Origin: JBBROS01 sp965199595
GTDB lineage: Bacteria; Pseudomonadota; Alphaproteobacteria; Acetobacterales; Acetobacteraceae
Length of the DNA stretch: 64,000 nucleotides
Assembly (NCBI GenBank): GCA_965199595.1
Contig: OZ241182.1
Location: 1,798,001 to 1,862,000 of the forward strand
Reading direction: 5' to 3'
The notes beneath the pieces are model-generated. The model was given only the letters and a program-made list of their open reading frames with translations, had not been told where the DNA came from and did no database searches. Positions within the stretch are counted from its first letter, which is position 1; every line of letters starts with the position of its first letter. Below are positions 34,577 to 42,782 of this stretch, one piece after another. The position numbers and the translations under genes are program-made.

Positions 34577-35292
34577 GGCGGTTCGACCCGGTGCTGGTGC
34601 TGCTGGCGGCCTTGGCCCTGTGGCAAGGGCTGTTCTGGTTCACCGGCGAGATCACGCTGGCCTCGCCCGCCGAGACGCTGCGGCGGTTGACGGCGCTTGC
34701 GGTGCGCCCGGGCTTCTGGGCGGAGGCGGGCAGCACCGCCGGGGCGTTCGCGGCGGCGGCCGTGATCTCGGTGGCGGGCGGCATCCTGCTCGGGTGCGTC
34801 CTCGGGCTGGCGCGGCTGGCGGGCCGGGTGCTGGAGCCGGTGCTGGCCTCGTTCTACGCGCTGCCGAAGGTGACGCTGTATCCCGTGGTGCTGCTGCTGT
34901 TCGGCCTCGGCGCCTCGGCCAAAATCGCCTTCGGCATCATGCACGGGCTGATCCCGCTGGTGCTGATCACCATGAACGCGGTGCTGCAGGTGCGCCCGGT
35001 GTATCTGCGCACCGCCCGCGCGCTGCGGCTCAGCCGGGTCGATGTGGTGCGGGACGTGGTGTGGCCCGCAATCCGGCCGGAGGTGCTGGGCGGCGTGCGG
35101 GTCTGCGTGCCGCTGGTGCTGCTGGGGGTGCTGATCGGCGAGATGTTCGCCAGCCGCCGCGGGCTGGGGGCGCTGGCGATGCGCGCGATGGAGACCAACG
35201 ATACAGCCACCGTGCTGGCCATCGCCGTGCTGCTGAGCGCCGTGGCGCTGGGGATCAACGCGGGGCTGACGCGCGCTGCAGCCGGTCGTTGA
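34573..35292 (+). CDS. ABC importer permease (SsuC/TauC type), second copy
   Basis: A 239-residue paralogue of the preceding permease, with YLRTARALRLSRVDVVRDV and WPAIRPEVLGGVRV as its EAA loop. Two different permeases imply a heterodimeric channel. The last 38 bases overlap, tail to tail, the 3' end of the threonylcarbamoyl-AMP synthase on the other strand, so any ATPase gene of this system must be elsewhere. Confidence 0.87.
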   Translation: MRRFDPVLVLLAALALWQGLFWFTGEITLASPAETLRRLTALAVRPGFWAEAGSTAGAFAAAAVISVAGGILLGCVLGLARLAGRVLEPVLASFYALPKVTLYPVVLLLFGLGASAKIAFGIMHGLIPLVLITMNAVLQVRPVYLRTARALRLSRVDVVRDVVWPAIRPEVLGGVRVCVPLVLLGVLIGEMFASRRGLGALAMRAMETNDTATVLAIAVLLSAVALGINAGLTRAAAGR

Positions 35293-36229
35293 TCGCGAGG
35301 CCCAGCCCGGCGTCCGGGATGGTCATGGCCGCGATGCCGCGCAGCCCGAGCCGCAGCCCCTCCTCGTCCAGCCAGCGCAGCCCGGCGAACAGCCGCGCCG
35401 CCGCCTCCACCGGATCGCACGAGGCGCTGAGCTGGAACGACAGCGGGGCCGCCGGGGCATTGCCGAAGGCCAGCAGCGCCTCCTCCGCCGCGACTTCGGT
35501 GGCGTGCAGCCGCAGCGGCAGGCGGGGCGCGTAGTGCGACACCAGCAGACCGGGGGAGCGGAGGTTGCGCGTCTGCTCCGCTGCCGCCGGGGTGATGCCG
35601 CGGCCGATGGGCCCGATCAGCGCCTCGATCGCCTCCAGCGGAACGCCGCCGGGGCGCAGCAGGCAGGGCGCGCCGGCGGCGAGGTCGATCACCGTGCTCT
35701 CCAGCCCCACCGCACAGGGCCCGCTGTCCAGCACCGCTGCGATGCGCCCCTCCAGCCCCGCGAGCACATGCGCGGCCGTGGTGGGCGAGACCGAGCCCGA
35801 GCGGTTTGCCGAGGGCGCCGCGACCGGGCTGCCCACGGCCCGCAGCAGCGCCTGTGCATCGGGGTGCGCCGGCACCCGCACCGCCAACGTCTCCAGCCCG
35901 GCGCCGGCCAGCAGCGCCACCGGGCAGGTGACCCGGCGCGGCAGCACCATCGTCAGCGGACCCGGCCAGAACGCCGCGGCCAGGATGCGGGCGGCATCGC
36001 CGGGTTCCACATGCGCGAAGGCGGCCTCGGCATCGGGGTAGTGGCAGATCAGCGGGTTGAAGTGCGGCCGGCCCTTGGCGTCGAACACGGCGGCGACGGC
36101 GCTGGGGCGGGTGGCGTCCGCACCCAGGCCGTAAACGGTTTCGGTGCCGAAGGCGACCAGATGGCCTTCCAGCAGCAGGGCGGCGGCGCGGGCGATGCCA
36201 GCCGGGCCGGGCCGGAGATGGAGGGTCAT
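35255..36229 (-). CDS. L-threonylcarbamoyladenylate synthase (Sua5 type)
   Basis: A 324-residue enzyme making the threonylcarbamoyl-AMP needed for the t6A modification of ANN-decoding tRNAs. The YrdC-like domain has VAFGTETVYGLGADA, KGRPHFNPLICH, FWPGPLTMVLPR, SPVAAPSANRSGSVSPTTA and the ESTVIDL stretch. The C-terminal Sua5 domain (about 205-324) includes SPGLLVSHYAPR. The two-domain length marks the Sua5 rather than the short TsaC form. The ATG at 36229 overlaps the cysQ stop (ATGA). Confidence 0.92.
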   Translation of the reverse strand: MTLHLRPGPAGIARAAALLLEGHLVAFGTETVYGLGADATRPSAVAAVFDAKGRPHFNPLICHYPDAEAAFAHVEPGDAARILAAAFWPGPLTMVLPRRVTCPVALLAGAGLETLAVRVPAHPDAQALLRAVGSPVAAPSANRSGSVSPTTAAHVLAGLEGRIAAVLDSGPCAVGLESTVIDLAAGAPCLLRPGGVPLEAIEALIGPIGRGITPAAAEQTRNLRSPGLLVSHYAPRLPLRLHATEVAAEEALLAFGNAPAAPLSFQLSASCDPVEAAARLFAGLRWLDEEGLRLGLRGIAAMTIPDAGLGLAINDRLQRASAPR

Positions 36230-36990
36230 GCACCCAGGCAGAGGAAGGGCGGGTTCTCCCAGGCGGGTTTGCCGTAGCCCAGCGGTGTCATGTCCATGCG
36301 GCACAGCCGGCCGCCCGCGGCTTCCAGCACCGCCTGGGGCGCCGCGGTGTCCCACTCCATGGTGCGGCCGAAGCGGGGGTAGAGGTCGCCGGCGCCCTCG
36401 GCGATGCGCACCATCTTGAGGGCCGAGCCGATCTTGGTGATGTGGCCGACGTGGCGGTTTTTCAGGAACTCGTCGAGGCGTGGGTCATCCGCGTAGGATC
36501 GGCTGGCATAGACGTGCAGCCCGCTATCCGGCGCCTGCCGCACCCGGATCGGGCGCTGGCCTGCCGCATCACGCTTCCAGGCGAGCGGCTGCGCGCCCGT
36601 CCTGCCCGCGAAGACCTCGCCGAAGGCCGGCACGCCCACTGCGCCCAGCACCGGCTGCCCATCACGGATCAGCCCGATGTTGACGGTGAACTCGTCGCGC
36701 AGCGCCGCGAACTCCCTTGTGCCGTCCAGCGGATCGACCAGCCAGTATTCCCGCCCGGTGGCGTGGACGTGCCCGGCCTCGATCTCCTCCTCGGCGATCA
36801 CCGGGATATGAGGTGCTGCGGCGCGCAGGCCCTCGAGGATCAGCAGCTCGGCCGCGTGGTCCGCCTCCGTCACCGGGCTGTTGTCGCTTTTTCGCAGCGT
36901 GTCGAAACCGCGGGCGCGAATGGCCAGGATCACCTGGCCGGCGCGCTCCGCCAGGTCTGCGGCCAGGTCCAGCAAGGCATTGTCATCCAT
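36226..36990 (-). CDS. cysQ: 3'(2'),5'-bisphosphate nucleotidase CysQ
   Basis: A 254-residue inositol-monophosphatase-fold enzyme that removes phosphate from PAP, recycling the by-product of sulfate assimilation and protecting exoribonucleases. Metal-binding motifs are SPVTEADHAAE, VIAEEEIE, VDPLDGTREF and MEWDTAAPQAVLEAAGG; the WDTAAPQ form is the CysQ signature. An ATG 12 codons upstream (37026) is possible, but 36990 gives the standard N-terminus. Confidence 0.9.
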   Translation of the reverse strand: MDDNALLDLAADLAERAGQVILAIRARGFDTLRKSDNSPVTEADHAAELLILEGLRAAAPHIPVIAEEEIEAGHVHATGREYWLVDPLDGTREFAALRDEFTVNIGLIRDGQPVLGAVGVPAFGEVFAGRTGAQPLAWKRDAAGQRPIRVRQAPDSGLHVYASRSYADDPRLDEFLKNRHVGHITKIGSALKMVRIAEGAGDLYPRFGRTMEWDTAAPQAVLEAAGGRLCRMDMTPLGYGKPAWENPPFLCLGA

Positions 36991-37072
36991 GGCACCCGGT
37001 TTAACGGAGCCAGGCGTACTAGCCAAGCGGAAGCGCGCTGCTACAGTCCGCTGCCTGAATCAAGGATCATCC

Positions 37073-38539
37073 ATGCTCGATATCGAATTCCTGTCGGCCG
37101 CGATCCCGGATGGCGGCGCGCTCGGCCTGTTGCTGCTCGAGGGCCAGGGACTGACCGGGCTCGGCAGCCAGCTTGACGAGAGCTGCGGCGGGGCGCTCAC
37201 CCGGGCGATTGCGGCGGCGGAGTTCAAGGGCAAGAAGGGGCAGACCTGCATGGTGCTGGCCCCTGGCGCCGGGTTGACGCGCGTGGTGCTGGTGGGCGTG
37301 GGCAAGCCCGAGGACCACACGCTGCGCAGCATGGAGGAAGCCGGCGGCACGGCGGCGGCGGCGCTGGCGCGGGAGGCGCGGGCGGCCCTGGCGATCGACG
37401 GGATGCCGGCGGATCACGCCGCCCACGCGGCGCTGGGTGCGATGCTGCGGAGCTACCGCTTCGACCGCTACCGCACCAAGGAGGCGGCCGACGCCAAGCC
37501 GAAGCTGGCCAAGCTTCAGGTGCTGTCCGATGACCCCGAGGCGGCGCACCAGGCGTTCCGCGGGCCGCTCGCCATCGCGCACGGCACCGAACTCAGCCGC
37601 GACCTGATCACCGAACCGCCCAACGTGCTGAACCCGGCCGAGATGGCTGAACGCTGCCGCGCCCTGGGCAAGCTCGGCATCGAGGTCGACGTGCTGGGCC
37701 CGGCCGAGCTGGAGGAACAGGGCTGGGGCGCGCTGCTGTGCACCGCGCAGGGCAGCGCCAACGAGCCGCGCGTGGTGGTGATGCGCTGGATGGGCGGCAC
37801 GGAGGGCGAGCGGCCGGTGTGCTTCGTGGGCAAGGGCGTGACGTTCGACACCGGCGGCATCAGCATCAAGCCCGCCGCCGGCATGGGCGACATGAAGTGG
37901 GACATGGCGGGCGCCGGCGCCGTTGTGGGCCTGATGGCGACGCTGGCCGGGCGCAAGGCACGCGCCAACGTGGTGGGCCTGGTCGGGCTGACGGAGAACA
38001 TGCCCAGCGGCACCGCCACCCGCCCGGGCGACGTGGTGACCAGCCTTTCCGGCCAGACCATCGAGGTGCTGAACACCGATGCCGAGGGCCGGCTGCTGCT
38101 GGCCGACGTGATCTGGTACGCGCAGGACCGGTTCGACCCGGTGCTGACGGTGAACATGGCGACGCTGACCGGCGCGATCATCGTGGCGCTGGGGCATGAA
38201 TATGCCGGGATGTTCAGCAATGACGAGGCGCTGTCCGCCAGGCTGCTGGCCGCGGGCACCAGCACGGGCGAGGCGGTGTGGCGGATGCCGCTGGGCGAGA
38301 CCTACGACAAGCTGATCCGCAGCGACATCGCCGACATGAAGAACATCGGCGGCCGGCCCGGCGGCGCCATCGTGGCCGCGCAGTTCATCCAGCGCTTCGT
38401 TCGCGGCCCCTGGGCGCACCTGGACATCGCCGGCATGGCCTGGAGCACCAAGGACACCGCGACCATCCCGAAGGGCGCCACCGCGTTCGGCCTGCGATTG
38501 CTCGACCGGCTGGTGGCCGACCACTACGAGTCGAAGTAG
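37073..38539 (+). CDS. pepA: Leucyl aminopeptidase (M17), first copy
   Basis: A 488-residue cytosolic aminopeptidase, normally hexameric with two metals. Metal and catalytic residues lie in VGKGVTFDTGGISIKP, DMKWDMAGA and NTDAEGRLLLAD, the family signature. The N-terminal domain (1-160) is of normal length. The ATG at 37073 follows CAAGGATC. It is 83 bases from the divergent cysQ start, and a second M17 gene follows after 14 bases. Confidence 0.94.
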   Translation: MLDIEFLSAAIPDGGALGLLLLEGQGLTGLGSQLDESCGGALTRAIAAAEFKGKKGQTCMVLAPGAGLTRVVLVGVGKPEDHTLRSMEEAGGTAAAALAREARAALAIDGMPADHAAHAALGAMLRSYRFDRYRTKEAADAKPKLAKLQVLSDDPEAAHQAFRGPLAIAHGTELSRDLITEPPNVLNPAEMAERCRALGKLGIEVDVLGPAELEEQGWGALLCTAQGSANEPRVVVMRWMGGTEGERPVCFVGKGVTFDTGGISIKPAAGMGDMKWDMAGAGAVVGLMATLAGRKARANVVGLVGLTENMPSGTATRPGDVVTSLSGQTIEVLNTDAEGRLLLADVIWYAQDRFDPVLTVNMATLTGAIIVALGHEYAGMFSNDEALSARLLAAGTSTGEAVWRMPLGETYDKLIRSDIADMKNIGGRPGGAIVAAQFIQRFVRGPWAHLDIAGMAWSTKDTATIPKGATAFGLRLLDRLVADHYESK

Positions 38540-38553
38540 CGCCCTTGCTGGCC

Positions 38554-39984
38554 ATGACCGAACATCTGGAGCCGCGGTTCCGCCGCCGCAGCAAGGCGGA
38601 GACCCGGGCCGTGCCGGTGCGGCAGGATGCGGTGCCGCCGAAGCCGGGCCGGGCGGCGCGGGCCGGGTTCGGGGCGCGGGCGGGGCAGGTGGCGGAGGTG
38701 CTGACCCGGTCGCACCGCCTGCTGCTGGTGCGCTGCGGTGCTGACCTGGAAGCGGCGGGGGCGCTCGCCGTCGCGCGCCTGCCGCTGGTGGGGCATCTGG
38801 CGATCGACGCGCGGAGCTGGGACGCAGACGACGCGGCGCGGTTCGCGGCGGGAGCCGTGCTGCGGGCCTGGCGGTTCGACCGGTTGCTCACCCGGCCTGA
38901 CCCCGACCGGCCGGTGCTGCGCCGGCTCGATGTGCTGGTGGATGACCCGAAGGCCGCGCGCCGCGCCTGGGCCGCGCTGCACCCCGGTGTCAGTGGCGCC
39001 CTGTTCGCGCGGGACCTGGTGGTGGAGCCAGGCAACGTGCTGACCCCCGCCACTCTCGTGGACCGTTTGCGCGCGCTGGAGCAGCACGGCATCGGGGTCG
39101 AGGTGATGGACGTGGCGCAACTGCGGGCCGAGGGGTTCGGCGGCCTGCTGGCGGTGGGTGGCGGCAGCGCGAACCCGCCCTGCCTGGTCGTGCTCCGCTG
39201 GCCCGGCACCCTGCGCGCCGCCCCGGTGATGTTCGTCGGCAAGGGCATCACCTTCGACACCGGCGGCGTCTGCATCAAGCCGGCGCAGGACATGTGGGCG
39301 ATGCGGGCGGACATGGCGGGGGCGGCTGCCTGTGCCGGGGCGATGCTGGCCTTGGCGCTGCGGGGGTCAGCCTCGCCTGCGCTGGCGGTGCTGCCGCTGG
39401 CGGAGAACATGACGGGCGCGACCAGCTACCGGCCCGGCGACGTGCTGCACCTGTATTCCGGCACCACGGTGGAGGTGGTGGACACCGATGCCGAGGGCCG
39501 GCTGGTGCTGGCCGACGCGCTCGCCTGGGGCGTGGCGACGCAGCGGCCCCAGGCGGTGATCGACCTGGCGACGCTGACGGGCAGCATCATCACCGCGCTG
39601 GGGCATGACCGCGCCGGGCTGTTCGCCACCAGCGACGTGCTGGCCGGGCACCTTGCCTCCGCCGGGGCCGCGGTGGATGAGCGCACCTGGCGCATGCCGC
39701 TCTCCGCCGCCTATGGGGAGGCGCTGGAGAGCGACATCGCCGACATCCGGCACTGCGTGGATGGGCGGATGCAGCCCGATGCCTGCCACGCCGCGCAGTT
39801 CCTGCGGGGCTTCGTGGGTGACGTGCCCTGGGTGCACCTGGACATCGCGGGGGTGGAGAGCCACGAGACGGCAAGCGACCGCGCCGCCGCCGGACCGACC
39901 GGCTGGGGCGTGCGGCTGCTGGACCGGCTGGTGCAGGAGCGGTTCGAGGACCCGGCGCGGCAGAGCGCGCCCGACCCAGAGTAG
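38554..39984 (+). CDS. M17 aminopeptidase, second tandem copy
   Basis: A 476-residue paralogue of the preceding enzyme, with all metal-binding positions present: VGKGITFDTGGVCIKP, MRADMAGAAA and DTDAEGRLVLAD (Asp replaces the usual Asn at the first position). The N-terminal domain is shorter and arginine-rich (MTEHLEPRFRRRSK at the start) and diverged. It resembles PepB-like or YgfX-neighbour M17 forms only in general layout, so I leave the symbol blank. Co-transcription with pepA is likely given the 14-base gap. Confidence 0.87.
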   Translation: MTEHLEPRFRRRSKAETRAVPVRQDAVPPKPGRAARAGFGARAGQVAEVLTRSHRLLLVRCGADLEAAGALAVARLPLVGHLAIDARSWDADDAARFAAGAVLRAWRFDRLLTRPDPDRPVLRRLDVLVDDPKAARRAWAALHPGVSGALFARDLVVEPGNVLTPATLVDRLRALEQHGIGVEVMDVAQLRAEGFGGLLAVGGGSANPPCLVVLRWPGTLRAAPVMFVGKGITFDTGGVCIKPAQDMWAMRADMAGAAACAGAMLALALRGSASPALAVLPLAENMTGATSYRPGDVLHLYSGTTVEVVDTDAEGRLVLADALAWGVATQRPQAVIDLATLTGSIITALGHDRAGLFATSDVLAGHLASAGAAVDERTWRMPLSAAYGEALESDIADIRHCVDGRMQPDACHAAQFLRGFVGDVPWVHLDIAGVESHETASDRAAAGPTGWGVRLLDRLVQERFEDPARQSAPDPE

Positions 39985-39995
39985 GAGACAACCCG

Positions 39996-41051
39996 ATGCA
40001 GGTCGCGCTGTTCAACCTGATGTCGCAGAACCGGGCCGACGAGACCCCGGCCGAGATCCTGCGCATGACCGTCGAGAAGGTGCGGCTGGCCGAGCAGATG
40101 GGGTTCGACGCCACCTGGTTCGCCGAGCACCATTTCACCAGCCATTCCGTCTGCCCCTCGCCGCTGCTGATGGCCGCGCATTGCGCCGCCGTCACGACAA
40201 GGCTGCTGCTGGGCCCCGCCGTGGTTGTGCTGCCGCTGCACCATCCGCTGCGGGTGGTGCAGGAGTTCGGGATGCTGCAGGCGCTGACCGGGGGCCGGAT
40301 GCTGCTGGGCCTCGGCACCGGCCACCAGCCGCACGAGTTCCACACCTACGGCATTCCGATGGGCGAGCGGACGGCGATGCTGGCAGAGGGGTGGGACATC
40401 CTGGAGCAGGGGCTGGTGACGGGCCGTGTCGGTTATCAGGGGCAGCACTACCGGGTGCCGGATGCGCCGATCGCGGCGTTCCCGGGTGCCATGCCGCCGC
40501 TGTTCCTGGCGGGGGGTGAACCTGCGCTCCTGCAACGGGCAGCGCGGGCAGGGGGGTCGCTGTTTATCAGCCAGGGGCACCGCCGGGCCGTGGCGGCGCT
40601 GCCGATGCGGGCGAAGCTGCTGGCGGCGCTGCGGGCCGGCGGTCTGCCCGAGAGTGCCCTGAAGCTCGCGATCCAGCGCTACGTCTTCGTCACCGATGAC
40701 CCGGCGGAAGCGCGGCAGGCGGCGCACGGCATGCTGCGCTTCATCCGCACCACGCTCTCGCTGCGTGACCAGGTGCCGCTGCGGGACGGCGCGTTCATGC
40801 GGTCCGTGCCGTTCGAGGGGGAGCCGGACGTGGAGTGGCTGCTGCAGAACGCGCCGATCGGCTCGGCCCAGCAGGTGATCGACCGGCTGGGCGAGGATCT
40901 GGAGCAGCTCGCGCCGACGCATTGGAGCCTGTACATGGGCTTCAGCGGCCTGCCGGCCCCGCGCGTGCTGGCAGCCCTGGAGCGGTTCGGCGCCCGGGTG
41001 CTGCCGGCATTGCGCGCGCTGGCGCCCGTGGAGCGCCGGCTGGCCTCGTAG
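39996..41051 (+). CDS. Luciferase-like (LLM class) flavin monooxygenase
   Basis: A 351-residue TIM-barrel protein of the bacterial luciferase-like family, using reduced FMN or F420. Typical pieces are AEQMGFDATWFAEHHF, LLLGPAVVVLPLHHPLRVVQEF and LTGGRMLLGLGTGH. A good AGGAGA site precedes the ATG, 11 bases after the aminopeptidase stop. The substrate is unknown. Its stop directly abuts the stop of the convergent repeat protein. Confidence 0.85.
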   Translation: MQVALFNLMSQNRADETPAEILRMTVEKVRLAEQMGFDATWFAEHHFTSHSVCPSPLLMAAHCAAVTTRLLLGPAVVVLPLHHPLRVVQEFGMLQALTGGRMLLGLGTGHQPHEFHTYGIPMGERTAMLAEGWDILEQGLVTGRVGYQGQHYRVPDAPIAAFPGAMPPLFLAGGEPALLQRAARAGGSLFISQGHRRAVAALPMRAKLLAALRAGGLPESALKLAIQRYVFVTDDPAEARQAAHGMLRFIRTTLSLRDQVPLRDGAFMRSVPFEGEPDVEWLLQNAPIGSAQQVIDRLGEDLEQLAPTHWSLYMGFSGLPAPRVLAALERFGARVLPALRALAPVERRLAS

Positions 41052-42755
41052 CTAAACGGTGAAGGCGGTGCGGCCCTCGCCCTGGCCATAGGCCACGAAG
41101 TGCAGCAGCGGGTCGAGGCCGGCAGCCTTCACGTCCGCATAGGCGGTCAGGTATCGGGTGGTGCTGAACACGGCGGAGGGGTCGCGGCCCTCCTTCCAGC
41201 CGAAGTTCTCGTAGTGCAGCAGCGGGTCGATGTGCGCCGCCGCGACGTCGGGATTGTGGCTCAGGTAGTAGCTGGTGCTGAACCAGGCGTTGGGGTTCAG
41301 CCCCTTCTGCCATCCGGTCGCGTCGTAGCTGGCGGCGGCCTGCTGGGCGGCGGCGATGCCGGTGGGCAGCAGGGTGGCGCCGAGCTGCCTGTCGTAGAAG
41401 GCTGCGTTCACCAGCGGGTCGGCCGGGGCGGCGGGGCCGGTCAGGGCGGCGAGGCGGCCTTCCGCCTGCCCGTTGGTGATGTAGTGCAGCAGCGGATTGA
41501 TGCCGGCGGCTCTCACGTCCGGATTTGCCGCCAGGTATTTGGCGTCCGAGAACAGCAGGCTCGGCTCGCGGCCTTCCGACCAGCCGCTTTGCAGGAAGTG
41601 CAGCAGCGGGTTGACGCCGGCGGCCTGCACGTCGGGGTTCTGGGTGAGATAGTAGCTGTCGTCGAAGAAGGCGTCCGGGCTGCGGCCTTCCCTGAAGCCG
41701 AACTGCTCGTAGTGCATGAGCGGGTTCAGCCCGGCGGCCTTCACGTCCGGGTTCTGGTTCAGGTAGAAGCTGGTGCTGAACAGCGCCGAGGGGTCACGGC
41801 CCTCCTTCCAGCCCATCGTCATGTAATGGGTGTAGGGGTCGACCCCGGCGGCGCGGACATCAGGGTTCCGGGCCAGGTAGAAGGCGGCGTCGAACAGCGG
41901 GTCCGTCACCGGCGGCGGCTTCGGCCCCACCGTGACGGTCGTGGTGCTGCTGGCCGCGTCCGTCACCGTGCTGAAGGCGCTCTGGCTGTAGTCGCCCAGC
42001 AGCGTCATGCTCATGCCGCCGGCCGACAGGGTGCCGATGCTGGGGCCGGTCGCGACATAGGCGGCCGTGGCGCTGGTGCCGGAGAGTACCAGGCGATTGC
42101 CCGCCGCAAAGCCGGTCAGGGTGGGCACCAGGGACAGCGGAAAGGCCGGCGTATCCACCCGCAGCTGCGCGCCCGCGCCCTGGAAGCTGTAGCTGCCATG
42201 CAGGTTCTGCACCCATAGCGTCGCCCCGGCGCCGATCTGCGACACGCCCGGGAACCCGGCTCCCTGCGTCCCGATCAGCCGCAGCGTGCCGCCCGCGGCC
42301 TGGATGGTGCCCAGGTTGTCGATCGTGTTGGCGTTGATGGTGCCGTAGCCGCTCAGCAGGCTACCCACGTCAAGCTCCAGCGTGCCGGAGCCGCCCACGG
42401 CATACCCGCGGCCACCCACCTCCAGCACCGTGGACGCACCGGCGACGGTGATGAGCCCGCCGGCCAGGTCCAGCGACCCGGTCACGGCCAGGCTGGTGCC
42501 GGCCTGCAGCGTGGTGGTGGCGCTGCCGCCCGAGAGCCGGCCCACGACATAGGCCCCGGCGAGCGTGGGCGAGCCGACCAGGTTCAGGCTGGCGGCGGTG
42601 CCACCGCCCATGACGGTCGCGGCGGCGTTGATGGTGACGCTGTCCGCGGCGCCCGGGGCCAGCGCCGCGGAGCCGCCGCGGAGGGCCTTCCAGTTGCCGG
42701 GGGTGGACCAGGCCGCGTTGACATCGCCGGTCCATGTATAGGTGCTGGGCTGCAC
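41052..42755 (-). CDS. Repeat protein with 38-residue NPDV/GxxEGR repeats; 3' half of a probably split protease gene
   Basis: A 567-residue frame starting at a GTG. Residues 1-275 are Gly/Ala/Thr-rich beta-strand-like sequence, like passenger regions of secreted proteins. Residues 287-562 hold seven copies of a repeat (aromatic-YL-x2-NPDV, then AAG-x-(D/N)PLxHY and GWxEGRxPS). The frame is identical to that of the upstream metalloprotease: only one TAA (42783-42785) and nine sense codons separate them, and there is no clear ribosome binding site before the GTG. The likely ancestor is one 905-residue secreted protein. Whether this half is translated alone, by readthrough, or not at all cannot be told. 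No catalytic motif is visible. Confidence 0.65.
   Translation of the reverse strand: MQPSTYTWTGDVNAAWSTPGNWKALRGGSAALAPGAADSVTINAAATVMGGGTAASLNLVGSPTLAGAYVVGRLSGGSATTTLQAGTSLAVTGSLDLAGGLITVAGASTVLEVGGRGYAVGGSGTLELDVGSLLSGYGTINANTIDNLGTIQAAGGTLRLIGTQGAGFPGVSQIGAGATLWVQNLHGSYSFQGAGAQLRVDTPAFPLSLVPTLTGFAAGNRLVLSGTSATAAYVATGPSIGTLSAGGMSMTLLGDYSQSAFSTVTDAASSTTTVTVGPKPPPVTDPLFDAAFYLARNPDVRAAGVDPYTHYMTMGWKEGRDPSALFSTSFYLNQNPDVKAAGLNPLMHYEQFGFREGRSPDAFFDDSYYLTQNPDVQAAGVNPLLHFLQSGWSEGREPSLLFSDAKYLAANPDVRAAGINPLLHYITNGQAEGRLAALTGPAAPADPLVNAAFYDRQLGATLLPTGIAAAQQAAASYDATGWQKGLNPNAWFSTSYYLSHNPDVAAAHIDPLLHYENFGWKEGRDPSAVFSTTRYLTAYADVKAAGLDPLLHFVAYGQGEGRTAFTV
41070..41897 (-). repeat. Tandem 38-residue (114-base) coding repeats
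   Basis: NPDV occurs at residues 297, 335, 373, 411 and 501, with YADV at 539, an exact 38-residue period except between 411 and 501. There a degenerate 52-residue unit (about 447-488, lacking NPDV but keeping a GWQKGLNP end) is inserted. Copies share FYL or YYL, NPDV, AAG, PLLHY and G-x2-EGR. The regular spacing points to a solenoid or array fold. Confidence 0.85.
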
Positions 42756-42782
42756 CGCGCCGAAGGTGTTGGTGGTGAGGTC

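Noticed and set aside
41070..41897. CRISPR-like periodic repeats (114-base period)
   Set aside because: The periodicity is in a coding frame with protein-level conservation and no constant DNA repeat/spacer structure; no cas genes nearby.
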